This document shows positions 1 through 7,719 of a stretch of DNA of 18,779 bases, piece by piece. This DNA is from SZUA-584 sp964607965. Its GTDB lineage: Bacteria > Bacillota > Clostridia > Christensenellales > SZUA-584. The DNA lies in contig CAZSMH010000031.1 of assembly GCA_964607965.1 (NCBI GenBank), positions 1 to 18,779 of the forward strand, given 5' to 3'. How positions within the stretch are numbered: position 1 is the first letter of the stretch; each line of letters begins with the position of its first letter. A program made the position numbers and the translations under genes. The notes below the pieces were generated by a model. It was not told the DNA's origin. It saw only the letters and a program-made list of their open reading frames with translations, and made no database searches.

Positions 1-1223
1 ATCTGCAGATGAATTATTGGCTTGCTGACCGCGCTAACCTCAGCAGTTGTTTTGATTCGCTAACAGACTTTGTAAAGCGGCTTTGTGAATCAGGCAAAAT
101 AACCGCACAAAAAGACTACGATACCTATGGTTCTGTCGTACATCATCAGTCGGATATTTGGGCGCATACTACACCCGTCGGGCATGATACACAAAGAATA
201 CCCGCATGTGCCCGTTGGATGATGTGGAACATGGCTTTGCCATGGTTGTGCATTCAGCTCTTTGATCATTACTTATATAACCGGGATGAAGATTTTCTAA
301 AGACTGAGCTTCTTACAATAATGAAAAACGCAGCTGATTTTATGATGAATAGTTTCACTGAAATAAACGGCAGACTGTACAATTTACCTTCGACATCGCC
401 TGAAAACATGTATTTTGATGAAGGAGGCAAAGAACTGTCCATATGCAGTATCAGTGCAATGGATATAGGTATTACGAGAGAATTTTTCGCGGCATATATT
501 TGCGCATGCGAGATGAACGGTGATTTTAAGGAAGCAAGCCGCTGCGCGGAATTCGCCGGGCGTATTGCGAATTACTCCGTTTCAGAGCGGGGCGAACTGC
601 TCGAGTGGGACAGGGAATTTGAAGAAACGGAAAAAGGGCACAGGCATTTCTCAATGCTGTTCGGGATATATCCGGGCAGCCACTTACTAAACAGTCCATT
701 TAAACGCGCTGCAAAAAAGTCGCTTTTCAGAAGGCTTCAAAATGGCGGCGGACAGACCGGATGGAGCGCTGTATGGGCTATGGCACTGCTTGCCAGATTC
801 AAAGAGGGCGAAGCGGCGTATGATACTGTCAAAAAGTTTTTGAGTGAGAATATACATGAAAACATGCTTGGCGCCCATCCGCCCGATCTTTTCCAGATAG
901 ATGCGAATCTGGGGTTTACGGCTGTGATATGCGAGCTTGTTTTACAGGAGTATGGCGGCGTTGTGAAACTTTTGCCGGCGCTTCCGAAGGCTATGGAGAA
1001 CGGAAGTATTCACGGTTTAAAGATACATTACGGGCATACGGTTTCGCTTACATGGGAAGACTCGGCGGTCAAAACTTTTGAGATACTTGCGGCGGCTGAC
1101 GGTGAGGTAATAATAGACGCGGGGTATCTTGCCAGCGATAATGCGGATTACATACCTTGCCCGGAAGGTATAAGGATATTCTTAAAAAAGGGGATGAATG
1201 CAGTTTTTACTCAAAAAAATTGA
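1..1223 (+). CDS. GH95-type alpha-L-fucosidase, 5' end cut by window edge
   Basis: Glycoside hydrolase family 95, which includes inverting alpha-1,2-L-fucosidases and alpha-L-galactosidases. The reading frame is open to the left edge. The codons before the Met at position 9 read Leu-Gln, giving LQMNYW, a hallmark of the GH95 barrel, so that Met is internal and roughly the N-terminal half is missing. Other family motifs, numbered from that Met, are HHQSDIW near residue 46, PSTSPEN near 126, GGQTGWSAVW near 249, and FQIDANLG with Asp298. From family knowledge this Asp and the Glu of SPEN are candidate active-site residues. The catalytic Asn pair of the family lies just before MNYW, so it falls at or beyond the edge. 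No signal peptide can be judged. No frameshift is seen. The sugar permeases begin 181 bases downstream. The family is confident; fucosidase rather than galactosidase is likely but not proven. Confidence 0.88.
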   Translation, partial: LQMNYWLADRANLSSCFDSLTDFVKRLCESGKITAQKDYDTYGSVVHHQSDIWAHTTPVGHDTQRIPACARWMMWNMALPWLCIQLFDHYLYNRDEDFLKTELLTIMKNAADFMMNSFTEINGRLYNLPSTSPENMYFDEGGKELSICSISAMDIGITREFFAAYICACEMNGDFKEASRCAEFAGRIANYSVSERGELLEWDREFEETEKGHRHFSMLFGIYPGSHLLNSPFKRAAKKSLFRRLQNGGGQTGWSAVWAMALLARFKEGEAAYDTVKKFLSENIHENMLGAHPPDLFQIDANLGFTAVICELVLQEYGGVVKLLPALPKAMENGSIHGLKIHYGHTVSLTWEDSAVKTFEILAAADGEVIIDAGYLASDNADYIPCPEGIRIFLKKGMNAVFTQKN

Positions 1224-1404
1224 CTCTTAACCCTGTTTATAAGAACACTAACAAGTAAAAAGTGAAAAATATACATGATTTACAGACGTAAAATACATTC
1301 CATATGTATAGACGTTAATATATATTTTAATCAAGCAGTAAATAAAAAAATAGCGTATTCGTTGATAAAACAGCTGATTTTACGAAAACAAAACGGTGGA
1401 AGAA
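1224..1404 (+). other. Intergenic gap, possible internal promoter
   Basis: This AT-rich gap lies between the hydrolase and the first permease gene. There is no clear terminator hairpin. A weak promoter-like pair is TTTACA (1279-1284) and TATGTA (1303-1308) with an 18-base spacer. The hexamer AGACGT occurs twice, at 1284 and 1310. The gap is longer than any other in this operon, so a second promoter is plausible, but nothing here is decisive. Confidence 0.25.
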
Positions 1405-2286
1405 ATGACAGCAAAACAGATTTATCCTTCATATTTTTTGATCGGGGCGCTGCTTCTATACGGGGTCTTATATCTCCTGCCAAGCATAATCGGCATTGGT
1501 TATTCGTTTACAGACTGGTCCGCGTATTCAGATGAAGTGAACTTCTTAGGCTTCAACCACATGTTTGACAACTATATAAGAGCCTTTTCCGGTAGTGAAA
1601 AATATCTTGGCTATTTGGGGAATACGCTGCTTTTTACGTTTGTTACAACGGTCGCAAAAAATGGTCTCGGGCTGGCGCTTGCACTGCTTTTAACAAAAAG
1701 AATAAAGCTTCTTAATTTTCACAGAGCTGCAATTTACATCCCGGCAGTGTTATCTGCGCTTATCGTAGGCATGATATTCAGATCGATACTGAATCCGGCG
1801 GATGGCCTGTTGAATACGTTTCTAGCAAATATCGGCATCGAAGGTCCGCAATGGCTCACAGACCCCAAAATAGCGTTCTGGTCTGTGATGGCTGTAGATA
1901 TCTGGAAGGGCATGGGCTATATTATGACTATTTTTATTGCCGGTCTGATGTCGATATCTCCATCGTATTACGAAGCAGCAGAAATAGACGGAGCGGGAGG
2001 ATGGCAGAAATTCAGAAAGATCACGCTTCCTCTGCTTATGCCGACAATCACAGTAACGACAGTATTGAATGTAATATACGGGCTGCGAGTTTTCGATACG
2101 GTGTATGCGCTTACAAACGGCGGGCCGGGTTATGCCACGGAAGTGTTGTATACGGGAATATATAAGGAGTTTGGATTTGGCAGATATGCAATGGGAACGA
2201 CGCTGTCTTCGATAATGTTTATATTCATGGTCATCGTAGGGTATTTCCTTATAAGAGCCATGAACAGGAACGAGGTGCAGGAGTAA
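1405..2286 (+). CDS. CUT1-type ABC sugar permease (MalF/UgpA-like)
   Basis: Inner subunit of a carbohydrate ABC importer, in the MalF/UgpA/LplB-like binding-protein-dependent permease family. The product is about 293 residues with six predicted membrane segments, starting with a hydrophobic stretch around residues 9-28. The cytoplasmic EAA loop, which contacts the ATPase, reads YEAAEIDGAGGWQKFRKITL and is followed by PLL. I chose ATG 1405 because GGTGG (1395-1399) sits five bases before it. A GTG at 1396 is in frame but has no ribosome site. The stop overlaps the next gene's start by one base (TAATG), which implies translational coupling. No partner binding protein or ATPase lies next to it; in Firmicutes such permeases often share an MsmX-type ATPase encoded elsewhere. 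The substrate is probably an oligosaccharide released by the neighbouring hydrolases (inference). Confidence 0.9.
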   Translation: MTAKQIYPSYFLIGALLLYGVLYLLPSIIGIGYSFTDWSAYSDEVNFLGFNHMFDNYIRAFSGSEKYLGYLGNTLLFTFVTTVAKNGLGLALALLLTKRIKLLNFHRAAIYIPAVLSALIVGMIFRSILNPADGLLNTFLANIGIEGPQWLTDPKIAFWSVMAVDIWKGMGYIMTIFIAGLMSISPSYYEAAEIDGAGGWQKFRKITLPLLMPTITVTTVLNVIYGLRVFDTVYALTNGGPGYATEVLYTGIYKEFGFGRYAMGTTLSSIMFIFMVIVGYFLIRAMNRNEVQE

Positions 2287-3107
2287 TGGCAAAAAGATTG
2301 TTAAAGACAGTGGGAGTAAATGTTTTTGCATGGATACTTTCCATAATACTTATTACGCCGCTGATTTTGATTTTAATAAATTCACTGAAGACGAGCCAGG
2401 CTGCGTCTTACATGAACCTAAGCCTTCCCGATAGTGTTCAATTTGAAAATTATCTTACCGTAATACAGAAGGGGAAACTTGACACGGCCTTTTTAAACAG
2501 CCTTATCTATTCGGTTTTCAGCGTACTGCTTTGCACGTTGACATCCTCTATGGCGGCATATGTATTATCGAGAAATAGGAGCAAAGCCAACAAAATCATA
2601 TATTTTATTATTGTTCTTGGAATAACTATGCCGATAAATTTTATTTCGCTGATGAAGGTAATGCAGCTGCTGCAGATAAACAATACGAAGATTGGCATAA
2701 TCATGCTTTACGCGTCGATACAGACTCCGTTTAATGTTTTTTTAATATATAGCTTCGTCGGTAAGATACCAAGAGATATCGATGAAGCGGCAATTATAGA
2801 CGGATGCTCTCCGCTAAGGTTGTTATTTTCGATAATATTCCCGCTATTAAAGCCAGTACTCGTTACGGTAATGGTGCTCTCTTTTTTAAACACGTGGAAT
2901 GAGTATGTATTGCCGCTGTACTACCTCGGAAACACAAACAACTGGCCTATGACGCTGGCGGTCTACAATTTCTTCGGAATGTATTTTAAGGATTGGAACC
3001 TGGTCTGCGCCGATATAGTCTTGACAAGCCTGCCGGTAATAATAGTATATCTTTTAGGACAGAAGTACATCGTATCCGGCATGACGGTCGGTGCCGTAAA
3101 GGGCTAA
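2286..3107 (+). CDS. CUT1-type ABC sugar permease (MalG/UgpE-like)
   Basis: Second inner-membrane subunit of the same carbohydrate importer, in the MalG/UgpE/LplC-like family. It is 273 residues long, the usual size, with six hydrophobic segments, the first at about residues 12-31. The EAA loop is readable as DIDEAAIIDGCSPLRLLFSI followed by FPLLKP. The C-terminus SGMTVGAVKG matches the typical MTAGAVKG ending of this subfamily. The start ATG overlaps the stop of the upstream permease gene, with AGGTG at 2273-2277 eight bases before it. It should form a heterodimer with the upstream product and needs an ATPase from elsewhere in the genome. Confidence 0.92.
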   Translation: MAKRLLKTVGVNVFAWILSIILITPLILILINSLKTSQAASYMNLSLPDSVQFENYLTVIQKGKLDTAFLNSLIYSVFSVLLCTLTSSMAAYVLSRNRSKANKIIYFIIVLGITMPINFISLMKVMQLLQINNTKIGIIMLYASIQTPFNVFLIYSFVGKIPRDIDEAAIIDGCSPLRLLFSIIFPLLKPVLVTVMVLSFLNTWNEYVLPLYYLGNTNNWPMTLAVYNFFGMYFKDWNLVCADIVLTSLPVIIVYLLGQKYIVSGMTVGAVKG

Positions 3108-3149
3108 GCTTTTAAAGAATGTGACTCGGCAGGTATCAAGAGGTAACCA

Positions 3150-3839
3150 ATGGAATTATTTAAAACCTTGTTTTATCAGTATAAGGGCAAGGGCGGTAAA
3201 GGCGTTACGGAGCCCCCGCCGGAAAACGGGATAAAAAAATTCTTATTTATAAGTTACACGCATTTTTGGAAACTGATACGGCTTAATCTGTTGTTTATTC
3301 TGTTCTGTCTGCCAGTTGTAACGATACCCCCTTCAATAGCGGCGATGAACAGAGTTCTCCTTAAACTTGTGAGGGAGGGCAACACTTTTCTTTTCTCGGA
3401 TTTTATTGATGAGTTTAAAAGCAGCTTTATTAAAAGTTGGGCATCATTTATCCCATGGCTGATTGCCATTGCTATTTCGGTGATGGGGTATCTGGCTATC
3501 AATGACGTTTATTCGAGCACTCTGCAGATTATATTGTGGGTCACAATATGCAGTATATTATACTGCTATTCAACCTACTGCTTTTCTATGATAGCGCTGA
3601 TTGATTTGCCTGTTGGTAAAATCATGAAAAATGCGGCGATTATGGTGATAACCGAGATGAGAAGGAACGTGTTTATCATTCTGACAGCGCCCATTTTTAT
3701 ATTGAGCACAATCTATTACCTGTATTTATTCCCCTTGTTATTGTTCTTAGCCTTTTCGTTTGCGGGACTTGTCAATGTGACTATTGCAAATGGGGCCATA
3801 GAAGAGCGCGTTATAAAACCAAAACAGGAAACAAGATAA
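3150..3839 (+). CDS. YesL-like DUF624 membrane protein
   Basis: Integral membrane protein of the DUF624 (YesL) family, 229 residues. The N-terminal FKTLFYQYKGKGG precedes a hydrophobic segment at about 44-60 that ends in the family-typical LPVVTIPPSIAAMNRV. More membrane spans lie near 96-116, 125-150 and 171-215, giving about five helices, with charged loops such as EFKSSF between them. The biochemical role of YesL is not known. The family is habitually encoded with CUT1 sugar permeases and glycosidases, as in the Bacillus yes rhamnogalacturonan cluster, which is the context here. It lies 42 bases after the permease, with AGAGGTAA before the start, and is very likely in the same transcript. 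Confidence 0.88.
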   Translation: MELFKTLFYQYKGKGGKGVTEPPPENGIKKFLFISYTHFWKLIRLNLLFILFCLPVVTIPPSIAAMNRVLLKLVREGNTFLFSDFIDEFKSSFIKSWASFIPWLIAIAISVMGYLAINDVYSSTLQIILWVTICSILYCYSTYCFSMIALIDLPVGKIMKNAAIMVITEMRRNVFIILTAPIFILSTIYYLYLFPLLLFLAFSFAGLVNVTIANGAIEERVIKPKQETR

Positions 3840-3878
3840 ACAGTTTTAGCATACGGGGAATACAAAAAGGAGGGTGCG

Positions 3879-6218
3879 ATGAAATACTGTGCAGACGAAT
3901 TTAACATTTATTCATTCCATGTTAAGCAAAATATACTTCGCTTTGTTATAACAAAAGGAGCGGACGTTAAAAATGAGTCATGGCTGATAGAGAAGGATGT
4001 TCTCGGTAAGCGTTACGATGATACCGAGCCGCAAAGTCTTTGCGTAAATATGGAAGCCAATATACCCGTTTTCAAACTGCAGGGTGAAGAGTTGCTGCGC
4101 CTTGTGAAATACAGTATGTTGGAAACTGACGTTGTTATGTATTCTACAAAAGGCGAAGAACCATGTATTGAAGTAGTAAAAACCGTGGACGGTCAGCGCA
4201 CTCAGATAAGCAATCTGCGTCCGTATATTGCTCGCAAAGCGTATACAGGAAGAGTATCACTTGCGTTTCCTCCTCATGCAGGCATATTCGGTTTGGGTCA
4301 GGACGAAGAAGGCATATATAACCGACGGGGTACGAAATATTATCTTTACCAGCATAATATGCGTACCCCGATGCCGCTTATGATAACCGATTGCGGCTAT
4401 GGTGTTTTATTTGATTGTCCATCGCTGATGATTTTTGACGATACGGCAGAGTACACCGACATATTATTTGATACTATTGACCAGCTTGATTTCTATGTTA
4501 TCACCGGGAACATGGATGACATTATATCAGGATTCAGATATCTGACTGGAAAAGCACAACTTCTGCCCAAGTGGGCATTTGGGTATATACAATCCCGTGA
4601 AAGATATGATACACAATTTGAAATGGTTGACACGGCAAGTAGATACCGCGAGATTGGCGTTCCGCTAGACTGTATCGTTCAGGATTGGAAGACCTGGCCC
4701 GGTGAGCAATGGGGGCAGAAAACAGTGGACAAAAACAGATACCCCGACCTTATCGGAATGAACCGCAAATTGCATGAAATGAACGTACACAGCATGGTCT
4801 CAATATGGCCTAACATGGCGGCAGGTTGTGCCGATCATTCAGAGTTTGCAAAAGCAGGGTATTTGCTTGGCGATTATTCTACCTATAACGCATTTAGCGA
4901 AAAGGCAAGAGCGATGTACTGGAAACAGGCTGACAAGGAATTGTATCAGGGCGGATTTGATTCCTGGTGGTGTGATTCTTCAGAACCGTTTACGGCGCCG
5001 GACTGGTGCGGAGAATCGCTGCTGCCAGAGGAAAAGCGTTATGAGCTGGTCGGGGGAGAACACAAAAAATATCTCGATCCTGCTGTTGCCAACATCTATG
5101 CTCTTATGCACTCGAAGGGTATATATGAAAATCAAAGAAAAAAAGATGAGAATAAGAGAGTATTCAATCTGACGCGCTCGGGTTATGCCGGTATACAGAA
5201 ATACGGAGCTGCGCTGTGGGCTGGTGACGCTTCTGCAAAATGGGCAGTGCTAAAAAAAGAAATTATAAAAGGTCTTAATATGTGTATGAGCGGCATCCCG
5301 TTTTGGACGGTGGATATTGGTGCATTCTTTGCAGGGGGTACGAAATGCTGGCGAAAATGGTGCGGAGACAACGAAGCAAAACCCGTTTGGTTCTGGAACG
5401 GTGATTATGACGAAGGAGTGGAAAGCCTCGCATACCGTGAGTTGTACACCCGTTGGTTACAGTTTGGCGCGTTCTTGCCGCTTTTTCGTTCGCACGGAAC
5501 CGATACACCGCGGGAAATATGGAATTTCGGCAAGCCCGGCGGTATGTTCTATGATGCGATTGAAAAGTTCATCAAGCTGCGCTATCGCCTGATGCCATAT
5601 ATATACTCAATGGCGATGTGCGTGGCAATAGATGACTATACTATGATGCGAAGCCTGCTGTTCGATTTTCCGGAGGATAAAAGGGCTAAAAAGATAGACG
5701 ACCAATTTATGTTTGGAGACTCTTTGCTTATTTGTCCGGTCACCCGCCCAATGTATTATGACCTAAAAGGTGAGATAAATGAAGAAAAAAGAAGAACATG
5801 CTATCTGCCCGAAGGAGCGGATTGGTACGATTTCTGGACAGGCGAACACTACAAGGGCGGTCAAACTTTATCCGCCAATGCAGGAATTGACAAGATACCC
5901 GTTTTCATAAAATCGGGAAGCATTCTTTTAATGCAGAAAGATGTGCAGCACGCACTGGAAAATACAGGTGAGTTAGAAGTATGGATTTATGAAGGTTCAG
6001 ACGGCTCATGCATTTATTATAACGATGATGGCACAAGTTACGATTACAAGGCAGGGAATTATGAATGTATACATTTTGAATGGGTTAATGCCAAAAAGAA
6101 GCTTGCCATTAAGGCACAAGAAAAGTATAGTAATCAATCCCGCAAATTGCAGATTTATTTTAATAACGCAGAAAAATCAGTCGTATATAGCGGCAAAGAT
6201 ATTAAGGTATATTTCTGA
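3879..6218 (+). CDS. GH31 glycosidase, probable alpha-xylosidase
   Basis: Retaining alpha-glycosidase of family GH31, 779 residues, about the length of YicI-type alpha-xylosidases. An N-terminal beta-sandwich (about 1-225) precedes the TIM barrel (about 226-590) and C-terminal beta domains. The barrel shows IVQDWKTWP near 262. The nucleophile motif is WWCDSSEP with Asp366. The acid/base motif is WAGDAS with Asp450. FRSHGTDTPREIW follows near 545. The WWxD[AS]SEP form and the VQDW...VSIWPN strand resemble xyloglucan-type alpha-xylosidases more than starch alpha-glucosidases, but substrate cannot be fixed from sequence alone. There is no signal peptide, so it should act in the cytoplasm on imported oligosaccharides. 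AAGGAGGG precedes the start. It is the last gene of the operon, followed by a terminator. A transglycosylase or alpha-glucosidase role remains possible. Confidence 0.9.
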   Translation: MKYCADEFNIYSFHVKQNILRFVITKGADVKNESWLIEKDVLGKRYDDTEPQSLCVNMEANIPVFKLQGEELLRLVKYSMLETDVVMYSTKGEEPCIEVVKTVDGQRTQISNLRPYIARKAYTGRVSLAFPPHAGIFGLGQDEEGIYNRRGTKYYLYQHNMRTPMPLMITDCGYGVLFDCPSLMIFDDTAEYTDILFDTIDQLDFYVITGNMDDIISGFRYLTGKAQLLPKWAFGYIQSRERYDTQFEMVDTASRYREIGVPLDCIVQDWKTWPGEQWGQKTVDKNRYPDLIGMNRKLHEMNVHSMVSIWPNMAAGCADHSEFAKAGYLLGDYSTYNAFSEKARAMYWKQADKELYQGGFDSWWCDSSEPFTAPDWCGESLLPEEKRYELVGGEHKKYLDPAVANIYALMHSKGIYENQRKKDENKRVFNLTRSGYAGIQKYGAALWAGDASAKWAVLKKEIIKGLNMCMSGIPFWTVDIGAFFAGGTKCWRKWCGDNEAKPVWFWNGDYDEGVESLAYRELYTRWLQFGAFLPLFRSHGTDTPREIWNFGKPGGMFYDAIEKFIKLRYRLMPYIYSMAMCVAIDDYTMMRSLLFDFPEDKRAKKIDDQFMFGDSLLICPVTRPMYYDLKGEINEEKRRTCYLPEGADWYDFWTGEHYKGGQTLSANAGIDKIPVFIKSGSILLMQKDVQHALENTGELEVWIYEGSDGSCIYYNDDGTSYDYKAGNYECIHFEWVNAKKKLAIKAQEKYSNQSRKLQIYFNNAEKSVVYSGKDIKVYF

Positions 6219-6257
6219 TTAAGCTTACTGAACTTTTCGTATCAATTGTTTAAAAAT

Positions 6258-6301
6258 CTGGATATTTTTACACATCAAAATAATCCAGCTAATTTTTTTT
6301 T
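6258..6301 (+). terminator. Rho-independent terminator after the GH31 gene
   Basis: CTGGAT (6258-6263) pairs with ATCCAG (6283-6288). Past a two-by-two mismatch, four further A-T pairs form inside, leaving a seven-base loop. A run of nine T follows at 6293-6301. It ends the hydrolase-permease operon. Confidence 0.8.
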
Positions 6302-6411
6302 CGTGCACACATGATTAAAAATAACCTATATACAATAATTTTCTCTATTTATAGCATAAACCAAACTGAATAGAATATATATTATCAAATTTAGATAGGA
6401 GGAACCCCTAA
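6302..6411 (+). promoter_or_regulatory. Leader and promoter region of the ChvE-type transporter
   Basis: This AT-rich stretch runs from the upstream terminator to the binding-protein gene, so it must carry that operon's promoter. Possible -10 boxes include TACAAT (6331-6336) and TAGAAT (6371-6376), but neither has a good -35 partner. That would suit a promoter needing an activator such as the AraC-type regulator encoded downstream (inference). The ribosome site AGGAGG is at 6397-6402, nine bases before ATG 6412. Confidence 0.45.
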
Positions 6412-7551
6412 ATGGTCAAAAAGTTTTGGGCGCTTTTTTTAGTATGTGCGATGCTGGCGGTAGCTTTCGCAGGTTGCGCAGGAGGCGAAACAGCTGAAGA
6501 ACCAAGTCAGCAGCCTGTACAAACGGCTGATACCTCAACCGGGGACGATATCGCTGAAGGGAAGCTTGTAGGCGTAACGATGCCTACCAAGTCATTACAG
6601 AGGTGGAATGAAGATGGTGAATATGTAAAGGCCGCCTTGGAAGAGAAGGGATATGAGGTTGACCTTCAGTATGCCGACAATAAGCAGGAAGTGCAGAACA
6701 GCCAGATTGAGAACCAGATTACCATGGGCTGCGACGTGCTCGTTATTGCTTCGATCGACGGCGGTGCGCTGGGAGGCGTTCTGGCGCAGGCCAAGCAAGC
6801 AGATATTCCTGTTATTGCTTATGACAGACTGCTGACGGATACCGACTATTGCAGCTATTATGCCACATTTGATAACTACGGCATAGGCGTTATGCAAGCG
6901 GAAGGTTTTCTCGCCGGTCTTGGAGCAGATAAAGGCGAAAAAGGCCCGTTCAATGTTGAACTCTTCGGCGGATCTCCGGATGACAATAATGCTCACATCA
7001 TACATCAGGCCCATATGGACACCATACAGTCCTATATTGATAATGGCACTTTGGTAGTCACATCTGGTCAGACGGATATGGAGCAAATCGCGATTCAGGC
7101 ATGGAACTCCGATACGGCGCAGGCGAGAATGGATAACCTGCTAACGGCGTATTATGCTGATAAGGATGTAGATGCCGTACTTTGTTCAAACGACAGTACT
7201 GCGCATGGCGTAATTGCCGCGCTCATGTCGGCCGGCTATGGCACAGCGGATAAGCCTTACCCAATCGTTACCGGTCAGGACTGCGATAAGATTAACCTTG
7301 GACACGTCGAACGCGGCGAACAGTATATGTCAATATTTAAAGATACGCGCATACTGGCTGCCGAAATTGTAAACATGGTTGATGCATTACTTTCCGGAGG
7401 CACGGTGGAAACAAACACAGAATATGACAATGGCGTGATAATGGTTCCTACATTAGGCTGCGAACTCCAGCTTGTTAAAAAAGACAACTGGAAGGCAATA
7501 GTTATTGATTCCGGGTACTATAAACTGGAAGATATACCGGTAGAAGAATAG
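6412..7551 (+). CDS. chvE: ChvE-like multiple-sugar-binding lipoprotein
   Basis: Extracellular substrate-binding protein of a CUT2 (RbsB/XylF-fold, Peripla_BP_4) monosaccharide importer, closest in type to ChvE. It is 379 residues. The type II signal peptide ends in the lipobox FAGC with Cys22, so the mature protein is anchored by lipid at the outer face of the membrane. An acidic, Ser/Thr/Gln-rich linker (about 23-50) precedes the first domain, which begins LVGVTMPTKSLQRW. PVIAYDRLL with the DNYGIG segment, and VTGQDCDKINLGHV near the C-terminal third, are typical of the ChvE/XylF sugar-site region. Its genes for ATPase and permease follow, separated by a strong hairpin. Likely ligands are aldoses such as galactose, arabinose, glucose, fucose or xylose; which one cannot be told here. 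Confidence 0.9.
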   Translation: MVKKFWALFLVCAMLAVAFAGCAGGETAEEPSQQPVQTADTSTGDDIAEGKLVGVTMPTKSLQRWNEDGEYVKAALEEKGYEVDLQYADNKQEVQNSQIENQITMGCDVLVIASIDGGALGGVLAQAKQADIPVIAYDRLLTDTDYCSYYATFDNYGIGVMQAEGFLAGLGADKGEKGPFNVELFGGSPDDNNAHIIHQAHMDTIQSYIDNGTLVVTSGQTDMEQIAIQAWNSDTAQARMDNLLTAYYADKDVDAVLCSNDSTAHGVIAALMSAGYGTADKPYPIVTGQDCDKINLGHVERGEQYMSIFKDTRILAAEIVNMVDALLSGGTVETNTEYDNGVIMVPTLGCELQLVKKDNWKAIVIDSGYYKLEDIPVEE

Positions 7552-7589
7552 GAAGATTAAAGGAACTAAGTTAGAGAACTCTTAAGTGT

Positions 7590-7620
7590 AAAATGGCGGC
7601 AGCAATACTGCCGCCATTTT
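7590..7620 (+). terminator. Strong hairpin, probable attenuator
   Basis: A perfect 13-bp inverted repeat, AAAATGGCGGCAG (7590-7602) and CTGCCGCCATTTT (7608-7620), has a five-base loop, CAATA. The 3' arm ends in TTTT. It lies in the 168-base gap between the binding-protein and ATPase genes. Partial termination or 3'-end mRNA protection here would give more binding protein than transporter core, a common arrangement in such operons. Confidence 0.75.
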
Positions 7621-7719
7621 AGCACAAGACCCTGTATCAGGTTGTCTTTAGTATAAACGGATATTTTGGTGCGGGGCGGGGGTAATTTAATTTATTATTA
7701 ACGGATAAGGAGTGATCGA

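Noticed and set aside
9..11. ATG at position 9 as the true start of the hydrolase
   Set aside because: The codons before it continue the conserved LQMNYW motif, so the gene begins outside the window.
1275..1535. 86-codon frame overlapping the first permease
   Set aside because: The second half is a shifted reading of the permease gene, and there is no ribosome site or protein-like composition.
1822..2331. 169-codon minus-strand frame across the two permeases
   Set aside because: It is antisense to two well-supported genes and its His/Tyr/Arg-rich product looks like a codon-bias shadow.
6595..7086. 163-codon frame on the minus strand inside the ChvE-type gene
   Set aside because: It lies wholly antisense to a clear binding-protein gene and shows no domain or start signal.
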